Below, piece after piece: positions 1 through 7,200 of a stretch of 12,597 nt of DNA. The notes under the pieces were generated by a model, which was not told where the DNA came from, made no database searches, and worked only from the letters and a program-made list of their open reading frames with translations. The position numbers and the translations under genes were made by a program. The first letter of the stretch is position 1. The number at the start of each line of letters is the position of its first letter. The DNA comes from Erysipelotrichaceae bacterium UBA2227. Lineage in GTDB: Bacteria > Bacillota_I > Bacilli_A > Erysipelotrichales > Erysipelotrichaceae. The stretch lies in NCBI GenBank assembly GCA_002348095.1, contig DDYT01000049.1, positions 42,097-54,693 on the forward strand. The letters run 5' to 3'.

Positions 1-540
1 GTGGTATAGATTCCCTCCTAAAAGGTCTTTATATGGTAGAAGGTCCCTATCGTTAACATTGCACGTTTTTTTACGCGTCACTTCCGTCCTAAACAGAAGC
101 TTGTTGTTCATGGGTTTGTTCCAATCATTTTTGACTTTTAGCTCTTCAATATCTTCTTCATCAAAATACGACTCTATAAGTTTCAGCGTTAACTCTTCAT
201 CTAGACTATGTAAAGATATCGCTGCGATTGAATTACTCGAATCATAATAGTAAGCGAAATTGCTGTCTGTTTTCTGAGCAATGACGATTGCTATTGCGTC
301 TGATTGATCACTATTCTCCCCATAAATAAAATCACCAAAAAAGGCAAATAACACTCTTCCATAAGCATCTTCTTCGATTCTGAGTACTTGATTCATCACA
401 TAGCTTCTGGAACCGATTACGGATTCTAAGGCAATACTGTACAATTCAGGATCATTCCCTTGATAAAGGTATAAATCGCGACAGGATGCGATTAATGGTA
501 CTAGAATAATTAGCATTAAATATTTAATGATCTTTTTCAT
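1..540 (-). CDS. Putative lipoprotein, 3' end beyond the window edge
   Basis: An uninterrupted minus-strand frame of 180 codons begins with ATG at 540 and is still open at base 1, so the C-terminus is missing. The first 20 residues form a lipoprotein signal: MKK, a hydrophobic stretch (IIKYLMLIILVPLIAS) and Cys20 in a lipobox-like I-A-S-C, so signal peptidase II cleavage and membrane anchoring on the outer face are expected. The rest is soluble and acidic, with patches such as DEEDIEEL around residues 128-135 and many Tyr/Asp/Ser residues. I recognise no domain. Its ATG overlaps the stop of a possible small upstream ORF (ATGA), suggesting coupled translation. Base composition is more AT-rich than the large operon to the right. 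Function unknown; confidence is high that it is a gene and moderate for the lipoprotein call. Confidence 0.8.
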   Translation of the reverse strand, partial: MKKIIKYLMLIILVPLIASCRDLYLYQGNDPELYSIALESVIGSRSYVMNQVLRIEEDAYGRVLFAFFGDFIYGENSDQSDAIAIVIAQKTDSNFAYYYDSSNSIAAISLHSLDEELTLKLIESYFDEEDIEELKVKNDWNKPMNNKLLFRTEVTRKKTCNVNDRDLLPYKDLLGGNLYH

Positions 541-668
541 CTTTTACCAACCATCCACCTAAAATATTCAGCAATAGTTAAAAGATTTCCAGAATATTGC
601 CGTTTTTCAACGCAGAAAAACATGGGTTGAACAGGCTTCAATTCACCATGTGTGGTCGCATGATTCAT
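537..668 (-). CDS. Possible small protein (43 aa), coupled to the lipoprotein gene
   Basis: A 43-codon frame starts at ATG 668, six bases after a GGGGGA ribosome-binding-like sequence (674-680 region), and stops with TGA at 539-537, overlapping the ATG of the lipoprotein gene. A TTGACA -35 box lies upstream with suitable spacing for a short leader. A longer in-frame GTG start at 746 is possible but has no good ribosome site. The peptide has no signal sequence, one Cys, and an aromatic/basic C-terminus ending WMVGKR. I do not recognise it. It could be a leader peptide whose translation couples to the lipoprotein, a degraded gene end, or chance. The promoter-RBS-ATG-ATGA arrangement is the only support. 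Confidence 0.35.
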   Translation of the reverse strand: MNHATTHGELKPVQPMFFCVEKRQYSGNLLTIAEYFRWMVGKR

Positions 669-696
669 ACGATATCCCCCGTATATATTTGTCTTA

Positions 697-725
697 AAAT
701 TAACATTCACTCCCCTCTCTGTCAA
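697..725 (-). promoter_or_regulatory. Candidate promoter for the small ORF and lipoprotein
   Basis: A perfect TTGACA -35 hexamer reads on the minus strand at 725-720. Seventeen bases downstream is a weak -10 (TAATTT, 702-697). Transcription would start near 690, leaving a leader of about 20 bases to the ATG at 668. The -10 is poor, so this is tentative. Confidence 0.35.
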
Positions 726-767
726 GAGGTGCTTGTGATCTGACACAATGTATTCAATTCACTTAAT

Positions 768-796
768 AAAAAAAGTTCCTCGAACTTCGAGAAACT
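768..796 (-). terminator. Rho-independent terminator after arsC
   Basis: On the minus strand a 9-bp stem (AGTTTCTCG / CGAGGAACT, one T-G pair) closes a 5-base loop AAGTT and is followed directly by seven Ts. It lies about 25 bases after the arsC stop codon and fits a terminator for that gene. Confidence 0.8.
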
Positions 797-821
797 CTGT
801 CACATTAATGATTTTTATTTT

Positions 822-1232
822 CTACTTCACAAAAAGCGTGTCATTCTTCACTGCTTCGATCAGTTCTTCAACTTTACCCTTGATGATATCACGGGTAACT
901 CGGAAATCCTCAATCGGACCGCCAGAAGGATCGACCAATCCCCAATCCGCACGATAGCGCGTCGGAACAAACGGACATTCGACACCACATCCCATCGTGA
1001 TCAAAATATCCAGTGAAGGCGGAATATCTCTAAGCAATTTCGGATGGTGTCCGCTCATATCGATCCCAGCCTCTTCCATGACAGCTTTAGCCAGGGGCTT
1101 AACTTCCGGATAATCCTCCGTACCGGCTGAGTACACCTCAAAAATATCACTTCCCAAATGTTTCGCCCAGCCTTCGCCCATCTGTGAGCGGCAAGAATTA
1201 TGGATACATACAAATGCTACTTTTAATTTCAT
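822..1232 (-). CDS. arsC: ArsC-type arsenate reductase / low-molecular-weight protein phosphatase
   Basis: This 136-residue protein has the low-molecular-weight phosphatase fold signature. The P-loop C-x5-R is at residues 9-15 (C-I-H-N-S-C-R-S), and the Asp-Pro acid pair is at 101-102. Two further cysteines, Cys82 and Cys86 (G-C-G-V-E-C-P), match the redox cysteines that relay a disulfide to thioredoxin in the Bacillus-type arsenate reductases. That family reduces As(V) to As(III) in the cytoplasm. The spacing between the second and third cysteines is shorter here than in the Bacillus enzyme (four positions instead of seven), so a phosphatase or related arsenate reductase role is possible. 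The ATG follows GGAGGACAAGAT. It stands alone with its own terminator; no arsR, arsB or acr3 gene is within view. Confidence 0.85.
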   Translation of the reverse strand: MKLKVAFVCIHNSCRSQMGEGWAKHLGSDIFEVYSAGTEDYPEVKPLAKAVMEEAGIDMSGHHPKLLRDIPPSLDILITMGCGVECPFVPTRYRADWGLVDPSGGPIEDFRVTRDIIKGKVEELIEAVKNDTLFVK

Positions 1233-1247
1233 ATCTTGTCCTCCGAA

Positions 1248-1261
1248 ATCATACTATCATA
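1248..1261 (-). promoter_or_regulatory. Candidate arsC -10 region
   Basis: Two tandem TATGAT hexamers read on the minus strand (1261-1256 and 1253-1248), 16-30 bases before the arsC ATG and just before its ribosome site. No clear -35 box is seen. The AT-rich 110-bp gap to the divergent gene is the only place for the promoter. Confidence 0.35.
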
Positions 1262-1298
1262 AAATAAACAAAAACCGAGAATTTTTGCTTTTTTCGTG

Positions 1299-1326
1299 TG
1301 TTAAGTTTTCGTTAACCGACTATAAT
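1299..1326 (+). promoter_or_regulatory. Candidate promoter of the GyrI-like gene, with inverted repeat
   Basis: A consensus TATAAT lies at 1321-1326. No good -35 is present (TGTTAA at 1299-1304 is the best at 16-bp spacing). An inverted repeat GTTAA-N7-TTAAC at 1300-1316 fills the -35/-10 spacer and could be an operator. Transcription from this -10 would begin near 1333, only about ten bases before the chosen ATG, so the leader would be extremely short. Confidence 0.45.
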
Positions 1327-1343
1327 GAGAGCAGGTGATGATG

Positions 1344-1964
1344 ATGAAGAAATATGATTATAAAGTGGATGATAAGCTTGAGTATCTCCCGCCCGCCCAC
1401 CCGACCGTTGTTCGGGTAAAGCCCCACAACTACATCTGTGTTAAAGGTGAAGGAAATCCCAATGGAGAGGCTTTTGGTCGGGATGTTGAGATTTTGTATG
1501 CGCTGAGTTATGCGATTAAGATGTCGTATAAAGGCAGTGACATCCCTTTGGGATACTATGATTACACGGTCTTTCCTTTGGAAGGCATTTGGGATGTCAG
1601 GGATAAAACTTTGATAGATTTTAACAAGGACAATCTGATGTACACCATCATGATCCGCCAGCCGGACTTTGTGAATGAGGAAGTGTTTAAGAAATTTAGG
1701 ATATTGACCAAAAAGAAAAAGGGCAATCCAGACATCGAAAAAGCCACCTTCGAAACGATTGAAGATGGCTGGTGTTGTACGATGATGCATATCGGATCAT
1801 TTGATGATGAGCCGGCATCGTTTGCGAAGATGGAGATGTTTGTTAAAGAAAGCGGATATGTGCGATGCGATAAGACCCACCGCGAAATCTATCTCAGCGA
1901 TCCCCGTAAAACCGAGGTCAGTAAAATGAAAACGGTCCTGCGCTTTAAAGTTGAAGAAGTCTAA
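1344..1964 (+). CDS. GyrI-like small-molecule-binding domain protein
   Basis: The 206-residue product matches the stand-alone GyrI-like (SOUL/AraC effector-binding fold) proteins common in Bacillota. Recognisable parts are the N-terminal KKYDYKVDDK and L-PPAHPTVV segments, a central V-F-P-L-E-G-I-W stretch, the IGSFDDEPASFAKM segment with its Gly-Ser-Phe-Asp-(Asp/Glu)-Glu-Pro motif, and the C-terminal H-R-E-I-Y-L-S-D-P-R-K-T motif ending K-T-V-L-R. The family binds small, often cationic or lipophilic ligands, and some members hydrolyse cyclopropanyl compounds; the ligand here is unknown. There is no DNA-binding domain. The ATG at 1344 is chosen because AGGTG lies six bases upstream; in-frame GTG/ATG codons at 1335, 1338 and 1341 are alternatives. 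Its TAA overlaps the convergent SIS gene stop, with no terminator between them. Confidence 0.8.
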   Translation: MKKYDYKVDDKLEYLPPAHPTVVRVKPHNYICVKGEGNPNGEAFGRDVEILYALSYAIKMSYKGSDIPLGYYDYTVFPLEGIWDVRDKTLIDFNKDNLMYTIMIRQPDFVNEEVFKKFRILTKKKKGNPDIEKATFETIEDGWCCTMMHIGSFDDEPASFAKMEMFVKESGYVRCDKTHREIYLSDPRKTEVSKMKTVLRFKVEEV

Positions 1965-2722
1965 CGATTGATGCGACGGCGATGCTCACGGTATACACCC
2001 TCAAAGCTCTCCTTCGCCTCCTCAACGCCCACAACCTGCGCACTGGTCAGCACATACGGCGGTTGACCTTTTAAAGTCAGCAACTCAGCAACCCGCACTT
2101 TGATCATATTTACAATCACGGAGTTGGCAATCGTCGATACCGGTCCGACCGGATATTTCAATCCTTCGATCGTAATGGCACTGTCTCCGACCGGCACACA
2201 TGTATCAATCACGATATCCGCCACATCGAAGAGTTTTTGTTTGCTTGAATGTCGGCTGGGCGCTTTTCCGCTGTTTTTCACACCGGTAATCGCCACAACC
2301 GGGACATCGAGCTTCTTTGCTTCGATGGCCATATCAATGACGACATTGCCATTGCCCGAAGTGGAAAAAAGCAAAAACATATCTTGAGGCTTGATGATGA
2401 AGTTCTTAATGATCTGCTTGGCAAACCCTTCCACATTTTCCAGAAACATAACCTGCGAAAGCCCATTGGCACCCACCACATTGTGATAGTAGGACGTTGA
2501 CAGCTCGACGATCGGATAGAACCCCGCAAAACTGCCATAGCGCGGAAACATCTCCTCGACGCCCATGCGCGAATGGCCGGAACCATACACATACACCAAT
2601 CCGTCATTGGCAATACACTGTGCAAACATTTGGGAAACCTTCTCGATGGTTTCACTCTGCGTCGCTTCGATCTGATTCATCACATCGATTGCGATGTTGA
2701 AATATTCTTTGGATACATTCAT
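1961..2722 (-). CDS. SIS-domain protein, UPF0309-type sugar-phosphate isomerase/binding family
   Basis: The 253-residue product carries one SIS (sugar isomerase) domain. G-S-G-H-S at residues 47-51 forms the first phosphate-binding turn, and S-T-S-G-N-G at 120-125 is the classic SIS Ser/Thr phosphosugar loop. A later S-R-H-S region (156-159) with AD-I-V-I-D (168-173) and P-V-G-D (177-180) is typical of the UPF0309 group. SIS domains bind phosphorylated sugars and act as isomerases, etherases or sugar-sensing domains. There is no helix-turn-helix, so an enzyme is more likely than a regulator. It is the last gene of the operon; its AGGAG ribosome site overlaps the stop of the preceding methyltransferase gene. 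Its presence points to a sugar-phosphate intermediate in the pathway. The exact reaction cannot be assigned. Confidence 0.85.
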   Translation of the reverse strand: MNVSKEYFNIAIDVMNQIEATQSETIEKVSQMFAQCIANDGLVYVYGSGHSRMGVEEMFPRYGSFAGFYPIVELSTSYYHNVVGANGLSQVMFLENVEGFAKQIIKNFIIKPQDMFLLFSTSGNGNVVIDMAIEAKKLDVPVVAITGVKNSGKAPSRHSSKQKLFDVADIVIDTCVPVGDSAITIEGLKYPVGPVSTIANSVIVNMIKVRVAELLTLKGQPPYVLTSAQVVGVEEAKESFEGVYREHRRRINR

Positions 2723-2733
2723 GACTTTTTCTC

Positions 2734-3876
2734 CTAATGGTTTTGTAACCAGCGATCGGGATCAGACTCCGCAATGGACAGATGATTCTGCTTGCCATCA
2801 ACAACGACCTTCTCACCGTAAATATAAGACTCTTTGATTAATGAAAGGTAATTCTCAAGCGGAACATTGTCCTGCAACCGGTTGGACACCGACATAATCA
2901 GACGTCCTTTGTTGGGCTGCCAGAACACATCGGTAATGAATCGGACTTCCTGAGCCACATCCTCAACGCTACCATAAGGCAAAATCTGTTGAAGATCGAC
3001 ACCGACCCAGAAACACAGTTTATCTTTATACTTCTCGAAAATCTCGCGCTCGTTCATCGCAAACTTCTGAATCGGATGAAGGACATCGACACCTGACTCA
3101 ATCAAAGCATCGATCAGTAACGTGATATCCCCGCAACAATGCAACCATACGTGCATATTGAAACTGTGCACATAGTCAAACACTTCTTTATAATAAGGAA
3201 AGTAATACTCCCTAAAGAGTTCTTCGGACATAAAGGGACCCTTCTGCATGCCCAGATCATCCGGAAAGCAGACCGCATCAATATCCTTGGTCTGTGCCGC
3301 CCGCTCGATCACTCGTTTCATAAAATTCACCAGTTTCCGGTTGAGCTTATGAATGTTCTCCCCTTCCAAATACAGATCCAACAGCGAATTTTGTATCCCG
3401 CGATAATCCCAATGCCGATTAAACAGAAACGGCGATATCGACATCACGCGATAACGGCCATCCGGCACGGGGGCATCATCCAAAAGCGGCGGATAATCCG
3501 GATCGGGTGATAACGGCGATATCTGATTGATGACATCCCATTCAATCGAGTTTTCCTCATCGATCCCCACAACCTCACCCGGTTCTCGGCGCAGATGCGG
3601 ATCGGCATCCTTGACATCACACCAACAAAACGGATCGCCCGGCTCACCGAAAAGTTTGGGCTTTTTCATATAGAAATGCTGGATATCGCACGGATGATCT
3701 TTGTGTAAGGCAATGATCGCCGGATGTTTATCTTCGGATAACTCATCCAAATGCAACCAGTGACCGCACGTCACGACTGAGGGACGCACACCTGCCTTTC
3801 CTTCAATCAGATCCCGCATTTCCTGACGGGACAATGGCGGATACTTGGCCTGTGGAAACTGTTTATCCAATGGCAT
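2734..3876 (-). CDS. UroD-family (MtaA/CmuA-like) corrinoid methyltransferase, paralogue B
   Basis: The 380-residue protein belongs to the uroporphyrinogen decarboxylase superfamily, in the branch that moves methyl groups to or from corrinoid proteins rather than the haem-pathway branch. Evidence is the H-x-C zinc-type motif W-L-H246-C-C248-G, the following D-V-L-H-P-I-Q (264-270), and the adjacent corrinoid operon. The third Cys that MtaA-type enzymes supply near the C-terminus is absent (S-V-S-N-R at 329-333). It aligns almost without gaps to paralogue A at 9829-10965, including the MPLD start, WCDV (85-88), IEWDVI and PDDLGMQ (205-211). The ATG at 3876 is preferred because AAAGGAG lies six bases upstream and the gap to the activase is 20 bp; a longer ATG at 3963 would overlap the activase. 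Substrate unknown. Confidence 0.85.
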   Translation of the reverse strand: MPLDKQFPQAKYPPLSRQEMRDLIEGKAGVRPSVVTCGHWLHLDELSEDKHPAIIALHKDHPCDIQHFYMKKPKLFGEPGDPFCWCDVKDADPHLRREPGEVVGIDEENSIEWDVINQISPLSPDPDYPPLLDDAPVPDGRYRVMSISPFLFNRHWDYRGIQNSLLDLYLEGENIHKLNRKLVNFMKRVIERAAQTKDIDAVCFPDDLGMQKGPFMSEELFREYYFPYYKEVFDYVHSFNMHVWLHCCGDITLLIDALIESGVDVLHPIQKFAMNEREIFEKYKDKLCFWVGVDLQQILPYGSVEDVAQEVRFITDVFWQPNKGRLIMSVSNRLQDNVPLENYLSLIKESYIYGEKVVVDGKQNHLSIAESDPDRWLQNH

Positions 3877-3882
3877 AATTTT

Positions 3883-3889
3883 CTCCTTT
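3883..3889 (-). promoter_or_regulatory. Ribosome binding site that fixes the start of methyltransferase B
   Basis: AAAGGAG on the minus strand, six bases before ATG 3876. It lies downstream of the longer candidate start at 3963, and the paralogue likewise begins MPLD, so the short form is the real start. Confidence 0.8.
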
Positions 3890-3896
3890 CCTGATT

Positions 3897-4790
3897 TTAT
3901 CGGACAACCGTAAAACCATATGATTCTACCTGTCTTGCGATGGCTTCGATATCCGATACACAAGAAATCTCCATTTTGATCGGATAAGGCAATCCCAATC
4001 GGGCATACTTCCCTTTCCCCAATTCGTGATACGGCAATAAGTCGATGCGCGTCACATGCACCTGACTGCTTCTCAACAACTCACAGCGCTTTTGGATGTC
4101 TTCTAGATCATCATTGATTCCGGGAACCAGGACCATGCGTACATGCAGCTCTTTCCCGAGTTGGGCCAAATGGCTCAGATTTTCGAAAATGTATTTCGTA
4201 TCGGATTGTGTATATTGAAGATGACGCTGTTGGTCAAAAAACTTCAAATCATAGAGAATCAGGTCAACTTCGTTGGCTAAATATTTCCACTGCTGCCAAG
4301 GCAATTCTCCGGAAGTATCCAAAGCGACATGAATGCCCTTTTCCCTTAGCTTTTTTGTCACATCCAACAGAAAATCCGCCTGAACAATCGGATCGCCCCC
4401 GCAGAAAGTCACACCGCCACCGGACTGACGGTAAAACGGCTCATCCTTCAGACACTCTTTTACCAGTGTATCCACGCTCATCTTTTCACCGATGATCTCA
4501 AACACATCGTACGGACAGGATGAAGCCAAAGCTTCGATGTCTTGAATTTTGGTGCGATCCACCTTCAGCTGGCCGTCAAGAGAAATGGAAGGCTCGACCT
4601 TCACACACTCCCCGCACAACGTACACTTCTGCTCGAAGATCATCAGCTGACGCTCTGTGGTCAGTGCCTCGGGATTGCTGCACCACGCACATCGCAACGG
4701 ACAGCCCATCATAAACACCGTCGTCCGAATCCCTGGACCGTCATGCAGGCTGTAGCGCTGAATATTGGAAATCAACCCTGTCTTACCCAT
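3897..4790 (-). CDS. Glycyl radical enzyme activase (radical SAM, PflA-like)
   Basis: This 297-residue radical-SAM enzyme installs the glycyl radical on the enzyme encoded just upstream. N-terminal N-I-Q-R-Y-S-L-H-D-G-P-G-I-R-T-T is the activase signature, and C30-x3-C34-x2-C37 binds the SAM-cleaving [4Fe-4S] cluster. An inserted ferredoxin-like segment has C56-x2-C59-x2-C62 and then Cys92-Pro, enough for one auxiliary cluster instead of the usual two. The SAM-binding glycine motif reads G-G-G-V-T-F-C-G-G-D-P (124-134), with Asp where nearly all relatives have Glu. L-D-T-S-G (157-161) and L-Y-D-L-K (179-183) follow as expected. The start at 4790 overlaps the glycyl radical enzyme stop by 8 bp, with GTGAG seven bases upstream; ATGs at 4796 and 4820 are alternatives. 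Confidence 0.9.
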   Translation of the reverse strand: MGKTGLISNIQRYSLHDGPGIRTTVFMMGCPLRCAWCSNPEALTTERQLMIFEQKCTLCGECVKVEPSISLDGQLKVDRTKIQDIEALASSCPYDVFEIIGEKMSVDTLVKECLKDEPFYRQSGGGVTFCGGDPIVQADFLLDVTKKLREKGIHVALDTSGELPWQQWKYLANEVDLILYDLKFFDQQRHLQYTQSDTKYIFENLSHLAQLGKELHVRMVLVPGINDDLEDIQKRCELLRSSQVHVTRIDLLPYHELGKGKYARLGLPYPIKMEISCVSDIEAIARQVESYGFTVVR

Positions 4791-7200
4791 GGCCATGCTC
4801 ACTTCGCGCAATGATCGCATCCTGCGCTTCAGGCATCAGTGAAACAAACTGCGCACAATACCCGGCGACCCGAACAATCAGATCGGTGTACAAGTGCGGA
4901 TGTTTCTGGGCATCTCTCAACGTTTTCGTATCAACGATATTGAACTGGTTGTGATAAATTTTCAAATCAACACTCGTCTTGAGCACATCGACAAACTTTC
5001 TCAGATCTTCCTCTTTCGACAGAGCTGAAGGCGTAAACCGCATATTCAGCAACTGCCCGGCCGCAACCTTATGATTGGGCAGTTTCGATACGGATTTCAA
5101 TACGGCGGTCGGACCGTGGGTATCGGTCCCCTGAGTCGGAGAACAGCCCTCACTGAGAGGCTGATGAGCAAACCGGCCATCCGGCGTTGCCCCGACTTCC
5201 AACCCATTGGGCACATAAGCCGTGATATTGGAAGTGGACATGGTATACCGGCTGACCGTCGGTCCTTTACCGGTACGCTGAGTCGTATAATCAGGCAGAA
5301 GCTCAAGATAGCTCTCGAATACATCCGCAACGATCTGATCGACCTCATCGACATCATTTCCAAACTTCGGCAATCGACGGATCAACTGATGGATCTTCGC
5401 CGATGACAGCTGTTTCCAGTTGTCACTCATCGCCTCCAGCAGGGAATCAAATGAAATTTTCTTATCATCAAACACCAGCTTCTTGATCGTATACAGCGAG
5501 TTCCCTACCACCGCCGGACCGATATTGGACTGTGAAATTACATCATACTTACAACCGCCTTCTTTTAAGGTTTTTCCACAATCGAAGGCATCCTGAATAA
5601 AACAGGAAGCCAACGGACTGGCATCATACGTCACCAGCGAGCGATCACAAATCGCATCGCTTTCCACCGCCAGATCCGTATAGTATTTCAATATTTTCTT
5701 CCAACCTTGCCAAAGTCCGTCATAATTTTCAAATTCTATTTCTTTTCCCGGAAGATTATTGATGGAAATCTGTTGAATGTCAGTGGTTGGATCCACTCCG
5801 TTATTCACCAACATTTCCATCAGCTTGCCCCAGTTGCAGTAGGTCATCCCGGTTGCCCGGTGGCCATACTTCCCGGCCACCCCGGTTTCCACACAGCCGA
5901 TCGCACAGTAATCCCGGGCATCGTGTAAAGGAATACCCAAATCGGTCAGTCCTTGGATCGCGACGGCATCGTTGAACATCGAGGGCATACCGGTGCCGCT
6001 GCGAATGAGTTTTGCGGCCAGATGAAGCAAGTCATCAGGGGTATCTTTATGATATCGCATCGAAAAGTTCGGTTCTTTTAATGCGGTCAGATTCATCGCT
6101 TCGATGCACATGGATGACAGCTCATTGGTCGCATCCTGACCTTCGGGGGTCAGACCGCCGATCATCAGATTGGAATACATCGGATATCCCTGTGAGAACT
6201 TTGTATGTCCGTTGGGACGGATTTTGTTGGTGCTGTTGGTCATCAGAAAGAAATGGGTGATGAGTTCCAGAGCTTCATCCTGACTCAACTTGCATTGATC
6301 TCTGTCCTTCTTATAATACGGATACGCATACTGATCGAAACGACCGAAACAGAAACTGTGACCGTTGCTTTCAATCAGCTGTAAGATATGGACTAAATAC
6401 GTCGCCTGCACACACTCAGCAAAGCTCTGTGCAGGCCGTTCCATCAGAGTCATGGCCATCTCAGACATCGCCAGAAGCTCTGCTTTTCGCGGACCTTCAG
6501 CACTACCTGAAAGTTCACTGGCTAACATTCCATAGCGCTTGATCCAGCGTAAGGCGGCATCCAGAGTTATGGACACGGACTGATAGAAATGTGCCTGCTC
6601 AGCAGATGATGCATTCTTTTCTCTGCTCTTCGCCTCATCGATGTACCAACGAAATCCCCTGGATAGCAAAGTCGGATAATCCGGGACGATGTGCCCATCG
6701 CCGGACATCGAAATTCCGCCCAGATGCAACGCTCCAATCTTGCTGGCCAACCGGATCTCTTCCGTGAGATTGCGCCTGACTTCATCCTGATGGGTTTTGC
6801 CTTGCCAATCGTGTGCAATCGAAAGCAAATCTTTCTTCACTTGCTCATCGACCAAAAAGACATCACCTTTACGCAAGGCAAAAGTGTCGATCTCATCAAT
6901 CAGCCAGTCAATCGAATATTCCGGATAGATCGGAGCCGCGAAATTCCTCGAAGCCATATTGCCGAAAATCAGACTGTCCGGCTCAATGGTTATCGTCATA
7001 TGATCCAATGTATGAGCAAAGGCTTTCGCCTTCCTTAATATATAAGGTTCATTTTGCGTCTGTCGAAACGATTCCGTATACAGCAAAGCCCGCTGACTGC
7101 ACAGCGAGGCTTTCGCATCAAGCATGGTTTTACGCAAACGTCCGATACGCTCTTGCGCATCAGGACTCAGCGGAAAATCAGTTAATAGGATTCTTTGCAA
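4783..7200 (-). CDS. Glycyl radical enzyme, GCVE (dehydratase/lyase) class, substrate unknown
   Basis: The 805-residue protein is a PFL-like glycyl radical enzyme. The N-terminal PFL domain has the usual R-I-x-R-L-R and R-A-L-L-Y-T-E-S segments and G-D-G-H170-x2-P-D-Y. The active-site loop is G-C436-V-E438-T-G: the thiyl-radical Cys with the Glu two residues on, typical of eliminases (diol/glycerol dehydratases, choline lyase, hydroxyproline dehydratase) and not of pyruvate formate-lyase, which has two adjacent Cys. The C-terminal glycyl loop is R777-V-A-G780-Y-C-A-Q-F, Gly780 being the radical residue. The T-G after GCVE recalls hydroxyproline dehydratase HypD, but the following sequence (VAGKYGHRATGMTY) is different. 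The start codon is TTG, overlapping deoC by 19 bp, with AAAGGAT nine bases upstream. The deoC neighbour suggests a deoxy-sugar product. Confidence 0.92.
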   Translation of the reverse strand: MQRILLTDFPLSPDAQERIGRLRKTMLDAKASLCSQRALLYTESFRQTQNEPYILRKAKAFAHTLDHMTITIEPDSLIFGNMASRNFAAPIYPEYSIDWLIDEIDTFALRKGDVFLVDEQVKKDLLSIAHDWQGKTHQDEVRRNLTEEIRLASKIGALHLGGISMSGDGHIVPDYPTLLSRGFRWYIDEAKSREKNASSAEQAHFYQSVSITLDAALRWIKRYGMLASELSGSAEGPRKAELLAMSEMAMTLMERPAQSFAECVQATYLVHILQLIESNGHSFCFGRFDQYAYPYYKKDRDQCKLSQDEALELITHFFLMTNSTNKIRPNGHTKFSQGYPMYSNLMIGGLTPEGQDATNELSSMCIEAMNLTALKEPNFSMRYHKDTPDDLLHLAAKLIRSGTGMPSMFNDAVAIQGLTDLGIPLHDARDYCAIGCVETGVAGKYGHRATGMTYCNWGKLMEMLVNNGVDPTTDIQQISINNLPGKEIEFENYDGLWQGWKKILKYYTDLAVESDAICDRSLVTYDASPLASCFIQDAFDCGKTLKEGGCKYDVISQSNIGPAVVGNSLYTIKKLVFDDKKISFDSLLEAMSDNWKQLSSAKIHQLIRRLPKFGNDVDEVDQIVADVFESYLELLPDYTTQRTGKGPTVSRYTMSTSNITAYVPNGLEVGATPDGRFAHQPLSEGCSPTQGTDTHGPTAVLKSVSKLPNHKVAAGQLLNMRFTPSALSKEEDLRKFVDVLKTSVDLKIYHNQFNIVDTKTLRDAQKHPHLYTDLIVRVAGYCAQFVSLMPEAQDAIIARSEHGHG

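Noticed and set aside
1320..1790. Minus-strand open frame of 156 codons opposite the GyrI-like gene
   Set aside because: It overlaps a gene with clear family motifs on the other strand, and its His-rich C-terminus is just the complement of repeated ATG codons.
2734..3963. Longer start (ATG 3963) for methyltransferase B
   Set aside because: It would overlap the activase by 67 bp and add residues absent from the paralogue; AAAGGAG and MPLD support 3876.
4783..7200. Pyruvate formate-lyase (pflB) for the glycyl radical enzyme
   Set aside because: The active site has G-C-V-E, not the adjacent Cys-Cys pair that pyruvate formate-lyase requires.
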